From: Paenibacillus alginolyticus DSM 5050 = NBRC 15375
Lineage (GTDB): Bacteria > Bacillota > Bacilli > Paenibacillales > NBRC-103111
DNA length: 64,000 bases
Assembly (NCBI RefSeq): GCF_000422905.1
Contig: NZ_AUGY01000022.1
Span: 1-64,000, forward strand
Direction of reading: 5' to 3'
The notes beneath the pieces are model-generated. The model searched no databases and had not been told where the DNA came from. It saw nothing but the letters and a program-made list of their open reading frames with translations. The number at the start of each line of letters is the position of its first letter. Position 1 is the first letter of the stretch. The translations under genes and the position numbers were made by a program. Shown piece after piece: positions 55,515 to 64,000 of the stretch.

Positions 55515-58034
55515 TTAGCTGCCTTGTCCGTGGCACTGCTTGAATTTCTTCCCGCTGCCGCATGGACATGGGTCGTTGCGTCCAATACGCTGCTCATCGC
55601 CGCGCACGAGCGGTTTCTTCCCGCCAGCTTCGTTCTTCGTGTCCACCGCTTGACCTTCGGCTACCGCTTGACGCTCTAGGTTGCTCTGTACGTGAGCCTT
55701 CATGATGTACATCGCGACTTCTTCGCGGATATTATCGATCATTTCTTGGAACATCTCGAAGCCTTCGAATTGATACTCACGCAGCGGATCCGTTCCGCCG
55801 TAAGCACGAAGATGAATACCTTGGCGCAGCTGATCCATCGCATCGATGTGATCCATCCATTTGCTGTCTACTGCACGAAGAGCAACGACCTTTTCGAATT
55901 CACGCATGAATTCTTCACCGATCTCAGCTTCACGCTCATCATAACGTTTGCTAACAAGATCTTTGATGTAGTCAATAATCTCTTCTTGTTCTTTGCCCCA
56001 AAGATTTTGATCCGTAATCTGGCCTTCTTCAGTTAAGAAGTTGTTGTTCACGAAGTTAGCCACTTCCTGAAGCTCCCACTCCTCCGGAATTTGTTCCTCC
56101 GGACAGTGTGCTTTCACGATGCGTTCGATAACCGCGTTGATCATACCTTCGATGACTTCACGAATGTTTTCGGACTCCAGCAGCTCACGGCGCTGTTTAT
56201 ATATAATTTCCCGTTGTTGATTCATGACATCGTCGTACTGAAGAACGACTTTACGAACGTCGAAGTTGTTACCCTCTACGCGCTTTTGGGCCGATTCGAC
56301 TGCACGAGAAATTAATTTACTTTCGATCGGTTGATCTTCTTCCATACCCAGGCGGTCCATCATCGCCATAATATTGTCAGCGCCGAAACGTTTCATCAAT
56401 TCGTCCTCAAGGGAGAGGTAAAACTGTGAAGAACCAGGGTCACCTTGACGGCCTGCGCGTCCACGCAGCTGATTATCGATCCGTCTGCTTTCATGACGTT
56501 CTGTACCTATGATATGCAGCCCGCCTGCATCATGTACGCCTTCACCGAGCACAATGTCCGTACCGCGGCCTGCCATGTTCGTTGCAATCGTTACAGAGCC
56601 TGGTTGACCTGCACGTGCTACGATTTCAGCTTCTTCTGCATGATACTTCGCATTGAGTACTTTGTGCTGGACGCCTTTTTTCTTAAGCATTTCCGAAAGT
56701 TTCTCGGAGTTCTCAATAGATACCGTACCTACTAGTACCGGTTGATTCACCTTATGCCGCTCTACGATTTGCTCAACAACCGCTCTGAATTTACCCATCT
56801 CTGACTTGTAAACAACATCCGGCATATCCTTACGGATCATCGGACGGTTTGTCGGAACAATGATAACTTCAAGACCATAAATTTTCTTGAGCTCTTCCTC
56901 TTCCGTCTTCGCTGTTCCTGTCATACCCGCCAGTTTGCGGTACATCCGGAAATAGTTCTGGAATGTAATTGTCGCCAGCGTCATGCTCTCATTCTGAACT
57001 TGCAGCTGCTCTTTGGCCTCAATGGCTTGGTGCAGCCCATCACTATAACGACGGCCTGTCATAATACGGCCTGTGAATTCATCAACAATCATGACTTCGT
57101 CTTCTTGTACCACATAATCCACATCGCGCTTCATAATGAACCGAGCCTTAAGCCCTTGAGTCACGTGATGATTGATATTCACATTCTGATGATCGAATAA
57201 GTTCTCTATGCCAAATGCTCGCTCCGCTTTAGCTACCCCTTCTTCAGTAAGAGCTACGGAACGCACTTTGATATCAATCGTGTAATCCTCTTCTTCTTTC
57301 AACTTAGCCACAAAACGGTCAGCAGCGTAGTACAAGTCTGTCGACTTAGCAGCTTGTCCCGAAATAATCAACGGCGTTCTCGCCTCATCGACCAGAATGG
57401 AGTCAACTTCATCGATTACCGCAAAATAAAGCGGACGCTGAACCATCTGCTCTTTGTAAAGCACCATGTTATCACGCAAGTAGTCAAAACCATATTCGTT
57501 ATTCGTACCATACGTAATATCACAAGCGTAAGCCGCTTGCTTTTCCTCATGAGATAAGTCATGCAGATTAACCCCAACCGTCAAGCCGAGGAACTGGTAG
57601 ATCTGACCCATTTCTGCGCTGTCACGTTGAGCCAAATAGTCATTGACCGTAACCACGTGTACGCCTCTGCCAAGCAAAGCATTCAAATAGACAGGGAGTG
57701 TTCCAACTAGCGTTTTCCCTTCCCCTGTTCTCATCTCGGCGATACGGCCTTCGTGAAGCACCATGCCCCCAATGAGCTGAACATCATAATGACGTTTACC
57801 CAATACACGTAAACCCGCTTCTCTAACAACAGCAAAAGCTTCTGGTAACAGATCATCAAGTTCTTCGCCTTTTTCCAGGCGGTTTCTGAACTCAGTTGTC
57901 TTGCCTTTCAATTCCTCATCGGACAGCGGTTTAATACTAGCTTCAAGGTCGTTGATATAATCAACGGTCTTGAGCATCCGTTTAATTTCCCGTTCATTGG
58001 AATCACCAAAAATTTTCTTCACTAGTCCTAGCAT
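55515..58034 (-). CDS. secA: SecA, preprotein translocase ATPase
   Basis: 839 residues: Walker [13 protein letters not shown] motif [17 protein letters not shown], motif VI region [11 protein letters not shown], and the C-terminal zinc-binding [14 protein letters not shown]. It drives protein export through SecYEG. The ATG at 58034 ([11 protein letters not shown]) has AAAGGGG 7 nt upstream; the longer ORF start is unlikely. Confidence 0.97.
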   Translation of the reverse strand: MLGLVKKIFGDSNEREIKRMLKTVDYINDLEASIKPLSDEELKGKTTEFRNRLEKGEELDDLLPEAFAVVREAGLRVLGKRHYDVQLIGGMVLHEGRIAEMRTGEGKTLVGTLPVYLNALLGRGVHVVTVNDYLAQRDSAEMGQIYQFLGLTVGVNLHDLSHEEKQAAYACDITYGTNNEYGFDYLRDNMVLYKEQMVQRPLYFAVIDEVDSILVDEARTPLIISGQAAKSTDLYYAADRFVAKLKEEEDYTIDIKVRSVALTEEGVAKAERAFGIENLFDHQNVNINHHVTQGLKARFIMKRDVDYVVQEDEVMIVDEFTGRIMTGRRYSDGLHQAIEAKEQLQVQNESMTLATITFQNYFRMYRKLAGMTGTAKTEEEELKKIYGLEVIIVPTNRPMIRKDMPDVVYKSEMGKFRAVVEQIVERHKVNQPVLVGTVSIENSEKLSEMLKKKGVQHKVLNAKYHAEEAEIVARAGQPGSVTIATNMAGRGTDIVLGEGVHDAGGLHIIGTERHESRRIDNQLRGRAGRQGDPGSSQFYLSLEDELMKRFGADNIMAMMDRLGMEEDQPIESKLISRAVESAQKRVEGNNFDVRKVVLQYDDVMNQQREIIYKQRRELLESENIREVIEGMINAVIERIVKAHCPEEQIPEEWELQEVANFVNNNFLTEEGQITDQNLWGKEQEEIIDYIKDLVSKRYDEREAEIGEEFMREFEKVVALRAVDSKWMDHIDAMDQLRQGIHLRAYGGTDPLREYQFEGFEMFQEMIDNIREEVAMYIMKAHVQSNLERQAVAEGQAVDTKNEAGGKKPLVRGDEQRIGRNDPCPCGSGKKFKQCHGQGS

Positions 58035-58202
58035 CGGTGAACCCCTTTCCCTTGCATTCGTATCCTTAAATTGTACCACTTTTGACGGTCTTGCCGCAAC
58101 AAATGACCATTTCTACATCGATACACAAAGTCCAAGGCGGATGAAAAGATCACGTTTTTCCTTTTTACATAGTATTTAATCGATGTCCTGATTGCATGCA
58201 TG

Positions 58203-58247
58203 AGAAAAAGCTTAATTCGACAAAATCGAATCAAGCTCATTTTTTTG
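58203..58247. terminator. Terminator after hpf
   Basis: AAGCTTAATTCGA/TCGAATCAAGCT stem with A and T runs on the two sides; acts on the minus strand after hpf. Confidence 0.8.
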
Positions 58248-58281
58248 ATATAGGGATGTCTCAAATTGCTCCGCTTTCTTA

Positions 58282-58830
58282 TTAAACAGCTGGCTCAATC
58301 AGACCATACTTGCCGTCATCACGTTTGTAAACTACATTGACTTGATCCGTATCCATGTTCGAAAAAACGAAGAAATTATGACCAACCAAGTTCATTTGTA
58401 AAATGGCTTCTTCCACATCCATCGGCTTCAAATCGAAGCGTTTGTTGCGGACCAATTCAAAATCATCTTCCTCTTCCAAATAAGTGACCGGCGATGTTTC
58501 AACCTTAAATAAATCACGCTTGCCGCCTTCTTGGCGAATTTTTCGATTCGTCCTCGTCTTATGCTTACGAATCTGGCGCTCCAACTTGTCTACGACCAAA
58601 TCAATCGACGCATACATATCATTGTTGCGTTCTTCAGCTCGCAGCAGCACGCCTGTTAAGGGGATACCTACCTCAATCGCTTGTAAACCTTTAACCACAC
58701 TTAGCTTTACTTGTACATCAGATGTAAGGGGAGCTTCAAAATACCTCTCTAGTCTGTTCAATTTCTTGTCGACATAGTCCCTGAGGGCTTCAGTTACTTC
58801 AAGGTGTTCTCCGCGAATGCTAATCATCAT
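58282..58830 (-). CDS. hpf: Long-form ribosome hibernation promoting factor
   Basis: 182 residues: an N-terminal HPF/YfiA domain (ISIRGEHLEVTEALRDYVDKK) and the C-terminal dimerisation domain (KRFDLKPMDVEEAILQMNLVGHNFFVF), which joins ribosomes into inactive 100S pairs in stationary phase. GGGAGATG lies before the ATG at 58830 (a second ATG follows directly). A sigma-H-like promoter lies upstream. Confidence 0.95.
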   Translation of the reverse strand: MMISIRGEHLEVTEALRDYVDKKLNRLERYFEAPLTSDVQVKLSVVKGLQAIEVGIPLTGVLLRAEERNNDMYASIDLVVDKLERQIRKHKTRTNRKIRQEGGKRDLFKVETSPVTYLEEEDDFELVRNKRFDLKPMDVEEAILQMNLVGHNFFVFSNMDTDQVNVVYKRDDGKYGLIEPAV

Positions 58831-58856
58831 AGTTAAACATCTCCCTTCCTTCTTAC

Positions 58857-58894
58857 ATTATACTACATTCAACCCCCATCTTCATAATTCCTTT
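58857..58894 (-). promoter_or_regulatory. Sigma-H-like promoter of hpf
   Basis: Minus strand AAAGGAATT (58894-58886), 12 nt, GTTGAATGT (58873-58865): matches RNAGGAWWW fully and RNNGAATWW but for one base. A TATAAT (58862-58857) just downstream may belong to a second start. Confidence 0.55.
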
Positions 58895-58918
58895 AAATTC
58901 CGATCTTACGATTTACGC

Positions 58919-58950
58919 AAAAAAACACCCCAGAAGCATGCCCCAGGGTG
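58919..58950 (-). terminator. Terminator of the cold-shock gene
   Basis: CACCCCAG and CTGGGGCATG... arms (CACCCCAG/CAGGGTG region) with a T run on the minus strand. Confidence 0.75.
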
Positions 58951-58997
58951 CTAGTTAGTTCATAGATGTATTCAATCGGCACAAACGTGCCGGAAGC

Positions 58998-59195
58998 TTA
59001 AACTCTGCTTACATTAGCGGCTTGCGGCCCACGTGCGCCTTCTACGATGTCGAACTCTACAGCCTGACCTTCATCTAACGTTTTGAAGCCTTCTGATTGA
59101 ATCGCTGAGAAATGCACGAATACATCCCCGCCATCTTCACGCTCAATGAAACCATATCCTTTTTCTGCGTTAAACCATTTTACTTTACCTTGCAT
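58998..59195 (-). CDS. Cold shock protein (CspA family)
   Basis: 65 residues with RNP1 KGYGFIE and RNP2 VFVHFSAI, a complete cold-shock domain that binds single-stranded RNA and DNA. The ATG at 59195 has AAAGGA 11 nt upstream; a GTG 9 nt earlier is too near it. A strong promoter and a roughly 50-nt leader with a small GTAAG/CTTAC hairpin precede it. Confidence 0.95.
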   Translation of the reverse strand: MQGKVKWFNAEKGYGFIEREDGGDVFVHFSAIQSEGFKTLDEGQAVEFDIVEGARGPQAANVSRV

Positions 59196-59251
59196 AACGT
59201 ACACATTCCTTTCGTTTTAAAAAATATTAAAATGTAAGCCCTTACTTTTCG

Positions 59252-59281
59252 ACTATATCACCAGCCCGCTTGACCTGTCAA
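59252..59281 (-). promoter_or_regulatory. Promoter of the cold-shock gene
   Basis: Minus strand TTGACA (59281-59276), 18 nt, TATAGT (59257-59252). Confidence 0.85.
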
Positions 59282-59386
59282 TTTCTAACTCACCATTTGA
59301 TGAAATATTTTGAAAATTCGGGTATATACAAGCCGTGGATAAGTGCAGAATTTGTAAAAACTTGTCGTATCGGGCTTCTTTACATT

Positions 59387-59514
59387 TTATCAACAAAGTT
59401 ATGCACATAATTGTGCACATTATCCACAGGTTGTGGGGAGAGAACTTTGGATAACTTGGGTTCATTGTGGTTGGTTTATGCACAAATGGGTTTTACCTGG
59501 GTTGCTTGTCCACA
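59387..59514 (+). promoter_or_regulatory. DnaA-box cluster 2
   Basis: TTATCAACA (59387), TTATGCACA (59399, 59476), TTGTGCACA (59411), TTATCCACA (59420) and TTGTCCACA (59506), all on the plus strand. The first four start 12, 12 and 9 nt apart. The 400-nt spacer 59196-59601 has no gene. Confidence 0.6.
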
Positions 59515-59544
59515 GGTTATAGTTGGAAATTAGAAAAGCAGATG

Positions 59545-59579
59545 AAAAAAGAAAAAACCTTTTGCCGCGGCAAAAGGTT
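59545..59579 (-). terminator. Terminator of the pse operon
   Basis: AACCTTTTGCCG/CGGCAAAAGGTT, a perfect 24-nt palindrome, followed by a T-rich run on the minus strand. Confidence 0.88.
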
Positions 59580-59601
59580 CTGGTCCACTATAACTATATG
59601 C

Positions 59602-60813
59602 TTATGATTTACGGTAATAACCTACCACTTTCTCCACTGCATTTACTACATCTTGAATATCGGAATCTAACATCGCAGGAAACAACGGAAGTGAAATAAT
59701 TCCTTCATATAAAGCTTCTGCTATAGGGGCAATCCCCTTCTCATAACCAAGCTCTTTATAATAAGGATGATAATGAACTGGGAGATAATGAACATTAACA
59801 CCTATATTTTCTTTACGCAATGCGTCAAACACTTCTTTTCTTCCAGCTGTAAGCTCGTTAAGTTTAAACTGAATGATATAGAGATGCCAACTCGATTCGC
59901 GATCAGGCTTTTGAAAAGGAGTGATAATAGTAGAATTCTTAGTGAAAGCCTCAGTGTAATGCTTGGCAATCTCCATCCTTCTCTTTACGAAATCATCTAG
60001 TTTCCCTAACTGTGAGCTTCCTAAAGCAGCTTGGATATCTGTCATCCTGTAGTTAAATCCTAGTTCATGCATTTCGTAATACCAATCGCCTTCATTCTTT
60101 AATTCAAGCAAATCTTTGTCACGAGTAATACCATGACTGCGGAACAAAAGAAGCTTTTCATATAAATCAGGCGAATTCGTTGTAATTATACCACCCTCAC
60201 CAGTGGTTACGTGCTTCACCGGGTGAAAGCTAAACATAGTCATATCTGCGATCGAACCAACTTTGCGCCCTTTATATTCTGCACCAAGGGAATGTGCCGC
60301 GTCTTCAATGACAACCAGCTTCCGTTCTCTGGCAAGTTCCATAATCTCGTCCATATCAGCAGGCTGCCCCGTAAAATCAACCGGTATAATAGCTTTCGTT
60401 TTAGGTGTAAGTAAGGACTTAATCTTATATTTGTCGATATTATAGGTATCTGGTTCAATATCAGCGAACACGACATCTCCACCGCAATAACGAACACAAT
60501 TCGCGCTTGCGGCGAAGGTCATCGGTGTTGTAATAACCTCATCCCCGACGCCAAGCCCTGCAGCAAAACAAGCCCCATGAAGAGCAGCTGTCCCATTCGA
60601 AAAGGAAACAGCATACTTAGCTCCCACATACTGAGCTACCGAGTCTTCAAACTCTTTAATTTTTGGTCCTTGCGTTAGGAAAGGAGACTTCAGCGTTTGT
60701 ATAACCGTCTCAATATCAGCTTCATCGATCCACTGCCTGCCATAGGGAAGCAATGTACTTCGAACGGATTGCCCTCCTAAAATGGCTAACTGGGAATTTG
60801 ACGTTTGTACCAA
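59602..60813 (-). CDS. pseC: UDP-4-amino-4,6-dideoxy-N-acetyl-beta-L-altrosamine transaminase (PseC)
   Basis: 403 residues of the DegT/DnrJ/EryC1 PLP family: SNGTAALHGACFAAG, EDAAHSLGAEY, and the PLP lysine in FSFHPVKHVTTGEGG. It aminates the 4-keto sugar in the pseudaminic acid pathway. TTG start at 60813, 6 nt after GGAGGTG. PseC is assigned because pseG, pseH and pseI type genes are on the same strand; sequence alone could also fit a related sugar transaminase. Confidence 0.85.
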   Translation of the reverse strand: MVQTSNSQLAILGGQSVRSTLLPYGRQWIDEADIETVIQTLKSPFLTQGPKIKEFEDSVAQYVGAKYAVSFSNGTAALHGACFAAGLGVGDEVITTPMTFAASANCVRYCGGDVVFADIEPDTYNIDKYKIKSLLTPKTKAIIPVDFTGQPADMDEIMELARERKLVVIEDAAHSLGAEYKGRKVGSIADMTMFSFHPVKHVTTGEGGIITTNSPDLYEKLLLFRSHGITRDKDLLELKNEGDWYYEMHELGFNYRMTDIQAALGSSQLGKLDDFVKRRMEIAKHYTEAFTKNSTIITPFQKPDRESSWHLYIIQFKLNELTAGRKEVFDALRKENIGVNVHYLPVHYHPYYKELGYEKGIAPIAEALYEGIISLPLFPAMLDSDIQDVVNAVEKVVGYYRKS

Positions 60814-60883
60814 GTGGATCACCTCCGATGTTTATAAAATAGGCTGAGGTGCAGTTCGCGACCACACATCAGCCCTCATGATA

Positions 60884-61822
60884 TTACAAAATGGTCTTGA
60901 TCCATTCTTCTGTTAATTTCAAGCCACTATCAAGTGAAATCTTTGGCTCCCAACCTAGTAATTGTTTAGCTTTTGACGAATTGCAAAGAAGCTTTTGAAT
61001 TTCGCTCTGTGGATGGATATGCTCCACATGCTCGATTCTGCTTTCATCTCCAACTATTAGTTTCGCTAAATCATTCACCGAAATATCATAGCCAAGTCCA
61101 GCATTCACGATGTGTCCATCTACCTTATTTGAATATCCCGCTTCTACCACAAATCTCGCACAATCATCTACATACAATAAGTCCCGAGTCTGAGTTCCCT
61201 CGCCATAAATGTACAGCGTTTCACCCTTAAGCTTTTTCTTAATGAAAATGGCAACTACTCCACCTTCACCACCAAACTTTTGAAAAGGACCATATGTATT
61301 AAATGGACGGACCACAACCGCGGGCAAATCATAGGCGTAGAAATAGGACAATACCATATTCTCTGCTGCAATCTTTGCACCTGCATATGGGGAAGCTGGC
61401 TTGATTGGATGTGCCTCTGTGATGCCGGTTTCATCGAGACAACGATCATAAACCATACAAGTACTCATGAACACAATTTTCACCTTATGCTTGCGACACT
61501 GTTCTAGTACATAAAAGGTTCCTAAGGTATCATTGTTGAAAGTGGTGCGAGGATCATCAATGCTGTCCTGCACATTGATGCTCGCTCCGAGATGATAGCA
61601 AACATCAAATTTATGTTCAAACAATTGATTCAAAGCTATTTCGTCTTTAATGTCCCCGTGTACGAATTGTTGAAACCCTGGATGAGTCTTAAACTCCGCA
61701 ATATTAGACTCTTCACCGTTGGATAAATCGTCCAATACCCACACATATTGACCATCGTCTAGTAATCTTTTAACGACCCATCTACCTATAAAACCAGCAC
61801 CGCCAGTAACTAAAACATTCAT
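60884..61822 (-). CDS. NAD-dependent sugar epimerase/dehydratase (extended SDR)
   Basis: 312 residues: NAD-binding TGGAGFIGRW and the catalytic YxxxK in SPYAGAKIAAEN, with STCMVYD before it. It acts on a nucleotide sugar, as an epimerase or 4,6-dehydratase. PseB, the usual first enzyme of the pathway, begins with a TGGTGSFG-type motif and is a different subgroup, so this gene is not plain PseB. It lies between pseI and pseC; GAGAGGACG precedes the ATG. Confidence 0.8.
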   Translation of the reverse strand: MNVLVTGGAGFIGRWVVKRLLDDGQYVWVLDDLSNGEESNIAEFKTHPGFQQFVHGDIKDEIALNQLFEHKFDVCYHLGASINVQDSIDDPRTTFNNDTLGTFYVLEQCRKHKVKIVFMSTCMVYDRCLDETGITEAHPIKPASPYAGAKIAAENMVLSYFYAYDLPAVVVRPFNTYGPFQKFGGEGGVVAIFIKKKLKGETLYIYGEGTQTRDLLYVDDCARFVVEAGYSNKVDGHIVNAGLGYDISVNDLAKLIVGDESRIEHVEHIHPQSEIQKLLCNSSKAKQLLGWEPKISLDSGLKLTEEWIKTIL

Positions 61823-61875
61823 TTATATCGTCCTCTCTCGGATACAGTTCGAACTACTATAGAGTGTAAATGTGA

Positions 61876-62934
61876 TTACAAAATCATATCCAGAGTTACA
61901 GCTGTTCCTCTTGCGATGTCCTTATTTACCTTTTTACCTAGAAGCATATCCAAGTATTTAGGCGGTAGCCCTAGACCAGGGCGAATAACACGCAAATTGT
62001 CCGAAGTAAATGTGTCCCCCGCTTTAATATCCCTAACTACGTATAGGGAACGTCGGAACTTCAAGGAGTTCTTCTCTTTCTCGCTAACGCCATATGAAAT
62101 AGAACCGAGACTTTGCCATGCGCGCTCTGTTTCCTGAACCAAACTTAACATTTCCGCTGGCTCTAAGGAGAAGGCACTGTCTACGCCCCCATCCGCCCGA
62201 CTCAATGTAAAATGCTTTTCAATTACAGTCGCCCCCAAAGCAACGCTGGCAACTGCGACGCCAACTCCTAACGTATGATCGGATAAACCAACCTGAACGT
62301 TAAATAATTGTTGCAAATGCGGTATCGTTCTTATATTTGAGTTTTCAGGTGAAGCTGGATAGGAACTAGTACACTTTAGTAAAACAAGATCTTGACATCC
62401 AGCTTCTCGGACGGTTTTCACAAGCTCATCCAATTCTGCGACACTTGCCATCCCCGTTGAGGCAATAATCGGCTTGCCCGTCGAAGCCACTTTGCGAAGC
62501 AGCGGTATATCCGTATTTTCAAAAGAAGCGATCTTGTAGCATGCTACTCCCAAAGATTCTAGGAAATCGACTGCCGTCTCATCAAATGGTGTACTAAATC
62601 CAATCATACCCAGCTCTTTACAACGGTCGAAGATCGCCTTGTGCCATTCCCAAGGCGTATGTGCCTGTTCATACAGCTCATACAGAGATTGGCCCTTCCA
62701 CAAGCTCTCAGCGTCGTTGATGAAGAAGTCCGGCTGATCCGATTTTATCGTCATGGTATCGGCTGTATAAGTTTGAATCTTCAACGCATGTGCGCCCGCT
62801 CGAGCCGCCGCTTCAACAATTTCAAGCGCCCGCTCCAATGATTGATTATGGTTACCGGACATCTCCGCAATAATAAAAGGTGGATGATGAGGGCCAACCT
62901 TGCGGTTATCGATGATTATTTCAGTCTTTTGCAT
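61876..62934 (-). CDS. pseI: Pseudaminic acid synthase
   Basis: 352 residues: NeuB-type TIM barrel starting FIIAEMSGNHNQSLERALEI, with GLSDHTLG and EKHFTLSR, and a C-terminal SAF (antifreeze-like) domain (SLYVVRDIKAGDTFT). It condenses the altrose derivative with phosphoenolpyruvate to give pseudaminic acid. The MSGNHN motif and the neighbours favour PseI over sialic or legionaminic acid synthases. GGGGGGC precedes the ATG. Confidence 0.9.
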   Translation of the reverse strand: MQKTEIIIDNRKVGPHHPPFIIAEMSGNHNQSLERALEIVEAAARAGAHALKIQTYTADTMTIKSDQPDFFINDAESLWKGQSLYELYEQAHTPWEWHKAIFDRCKELGMIGFSTPFDETAVDFLESLGVACYKIASFENTDIPLLRKVASTGKPIIASTGMASVAELDELVKTVREAGCQDLVLLKCTSSYPASPENSNIRTIPHLQQLFNVQVGLSDHTLGVGVAVASVALGATVIEKHFTLSRADGGVDSAFSLEPAEMLSLVQETERAWQSLGSISYGVSEKEKNSLKFRRSLYVVRDIKAGDTFTSDNLRVIRPGLGLPPKYLDMLLGKKVNKDIARGTAVTLDMIL

Positions 62935-62971
62935 GCTGCTGCCCCCCGTTGTGATAAATTGATTATTTTTC

Positions 62972-63517
62972 TCAAGTAAACCTACTCAACAACTTTTCTT
63001 TAATAGCGTACCATTGGTCGGAAAAACAGGCAAACAATACTAAATCTTCGTATTTGCTATTTTTCCAAACATGCCTTTCTAAATAACCTTCCTGAGTAAA
63101 ACCCAATCTAGTATGATAACGTAGGCTTGCTTCATTATATGCAAATACTTCTGCACAGACTTTACGTAGATTCAAATGCTCAAAAGCTTCCGTCAGAGCA
63201 TGTATCCCCATAACCGTTCCACTTCCTCGAGGTACATCCGTTTCACCAAGATAGAAACCCCAATTGCATCTATTGTGTGTTAAGCCTATATCCGTAAAAT
63301 TCACGACGCCGATGGGTACTTGCTTCAACTCAAAAATGTAATATCGATGTGCTAGATTATTCAAGATCCGTGAAAACCATGCACAATGGTTTTCCCAAGT
63401 AATTATCTCGTCGGAATACATATTAATACGAATTCGGTCTGAATTTCGCCACTGAAGTACGATCATCAAATCCGATTCCCTCATTGGACGTAACTTATAT
63501 TCATTAAACGGTTCCAT
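62972..63517 (-). CDS. pseH: UDP-4-amino-4,6-dideoxy-AltNAc N-acetyltransferase (PseH)
   Basis: 181 residues of the GNAT family: YKLRPMRESDLMIVLQWRN at the start and an acetyl-CoA-binding region around GSGTVMGIHALTEAF. It acetylates the 4-amino group in pseudaminic acid synthesis. GAGGGAA lies before the ATG. It lies directly between pseG and pseI. Confidence 0.87.
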   Translation of the reverse strand: MEPFNEYKLRPMRESDLMIVLQWRNSDRIRINMYSDEIITWENHCAWFSRILNNLAHRYYIFELKQVPIGVVNFTDIGLTHNRCNWGFYLGETDVPRGSGTVMGIHALTEAFEHLNLRKVCAEVFAYNEASLRYHTRLGFTQEGYLERHVWKNSKYEDLVLFACFSDQWYAIKEKLLSRFT

Positions 63518-63535
63518 GACTATTCCCTCGTATCG

Positions 63536-64000
63536 TTATTTTATCTCCAGTGACATAAGGACTTCTACAACTTCACCGGTTCCTCCTGCTAGAAGATTAC
63601 CCATTAACTCCAACCCAATACGACTCATTTTGGTTAGTGACTCTGGACTTTGAATAAAACGCTTAAGGGCTTCCAATATTAATTGTGAAGATACATGGGT
63701 ATAATGACCTAAATAGAAAATTGCTTCTGTCTTGGCAATTGCTTCTGTCACTGCAATCTGATTGTCAGCCGTCGTAACAGTAATTGCTGGCAACCCCAAG
63801 GAACACCTTTCCCAAGTAGTAGTGCCACCTGCCCCTAGAGCTAGATCGGCTTTTACCATCAACTCAGCGATATGATCGATTTGAATATACAAGTTTGTGT
63901 TTGGCATCTTTGAGCAAAGTTTAGAAATTTGATCTTTGTAGGCATTAGACCCACCCACAACTACATCTATTATAATCGTTTCGCAGTTCAGTAAGGATAT
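63536..64000 (-). CDS. pseG: UDP-2,4-diacetamido-2,4,6-trideoxy-L-altrose hydrolase (PseG), C-terminal part
   Basis: The frame is open to the window end, so the N-terminus lies beyond 64000; about 154 residues are seen. They form a GT-B-like C-terminal half with LALGAGGTTTWERCSLGLPAI, the MurG/PseG-type nucleotide-sugar motif. PseG removes UDP before PseI acts. The GTG at 63958 is internal to the frame and need not be the true start. It is the first visible gene of the pse operon. Confidence 0.82.
   Translation of the reverse strand: MSLLNCETIIIDVVVGGSNAYKDQISKLCSKMPNTNLYIQIDHIAELMVKADLALGAGGTTTWERCSLGLPAITVTTADNQIAVTEAIAKTEAIFYLGHYTHVSSQLILEALKRFIQSPESLTKMSRIGLELMGNLLAGGTGEVVEVLMSLEIK

Overview
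The window looks like chromosomal DNA of a Paenibacillus-type member of the Bacillota. Supporting signs are strong AGGAGG-type ribosome binding sites with frequent GTG and TTG starts, an hpf-secA-prfB block with a programmed frameshift in prfB, an argCJB-D-F-G-H cluster, ftsEX next to an M23 hydrolase, and long-form HPF. The genus is inferred from gene content and style, not proven. I see no rRNA, tRNA or CRISPR array. The only mobile-element gene is the tail of an IS1595-type transposase at the left edge.

Left part (1-10 kb): transposase tail; a purine-rich spacer; a minus-strand Gld-like ABC exporter operon (ATPase, permease, GldG-like, DUF4340); a very long coiled-coil protein with a MerR-like DNA-binding head and eleven tandem 44/45-residue repeats; and a U32-family RNA-modification type protein.

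10.1-17.7 kb, plus strand, holds the most interesting locus. Genes in order are a membrane-anchored FG-GAP/VCBS repeat protein, a carrier protein, a class II aminoacyl-tRNA-synthetase-like amino acid:carrier-protein ligase, a DltD-like SGNH protein, a 36-residue DltX-like protein ending in FIYEKF, and a DltB-like MBOAT acyltransferase. Together they read as a Dlt-like envelope aminoacylation pathway in which the usual adenylation enzyme DltA is replaced by a tRNA-synthetase paralogue. A terminator overlapping the ligase stop codon and a repeat-filled spacer split it into two transcription units.

17.7-33 kb: sugar-phosphate isomerase-like protein, two small ORFs, uvrB-uvrA, motA-motB with a sigma-D-like promoter, and ftsE-ftsX-M23 hydrolase-S41 protease-PDZ membrane protein, a cell-wall division/elongation module. 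Two copies of a ~165-nt structured repeat with compensatory stem changes lie at 24.7 and 31.1 kb.

33-43 kb: a LacI-type regulator faces an operon for a glycogen-debranching-like hydrolase and a sugar ABC importer that lacks its own ATPase; three LacI-type palindromes sit in between. A VanW protein and a DUF1700/DUF4097 pair follow.

43-59 kb, minus strand: the arginine operon argC-J-B-(small membrane protein)-D-F-G-H with an ArgR-box-like promoter, then a YitT protein, an E. coli-type speD, prfB (frameshifted), secA, hpf (sigma-H-like promoter) and a cold-shock gene. Two clusters of DnaA-box-like 9-mers flank this block. The right end (59.6-64 kb) carries pseG(partial)-pseH-pseI-SDR-pseC, a pseudaminic acid operon, probably for flagellin or surface glycan decoration.
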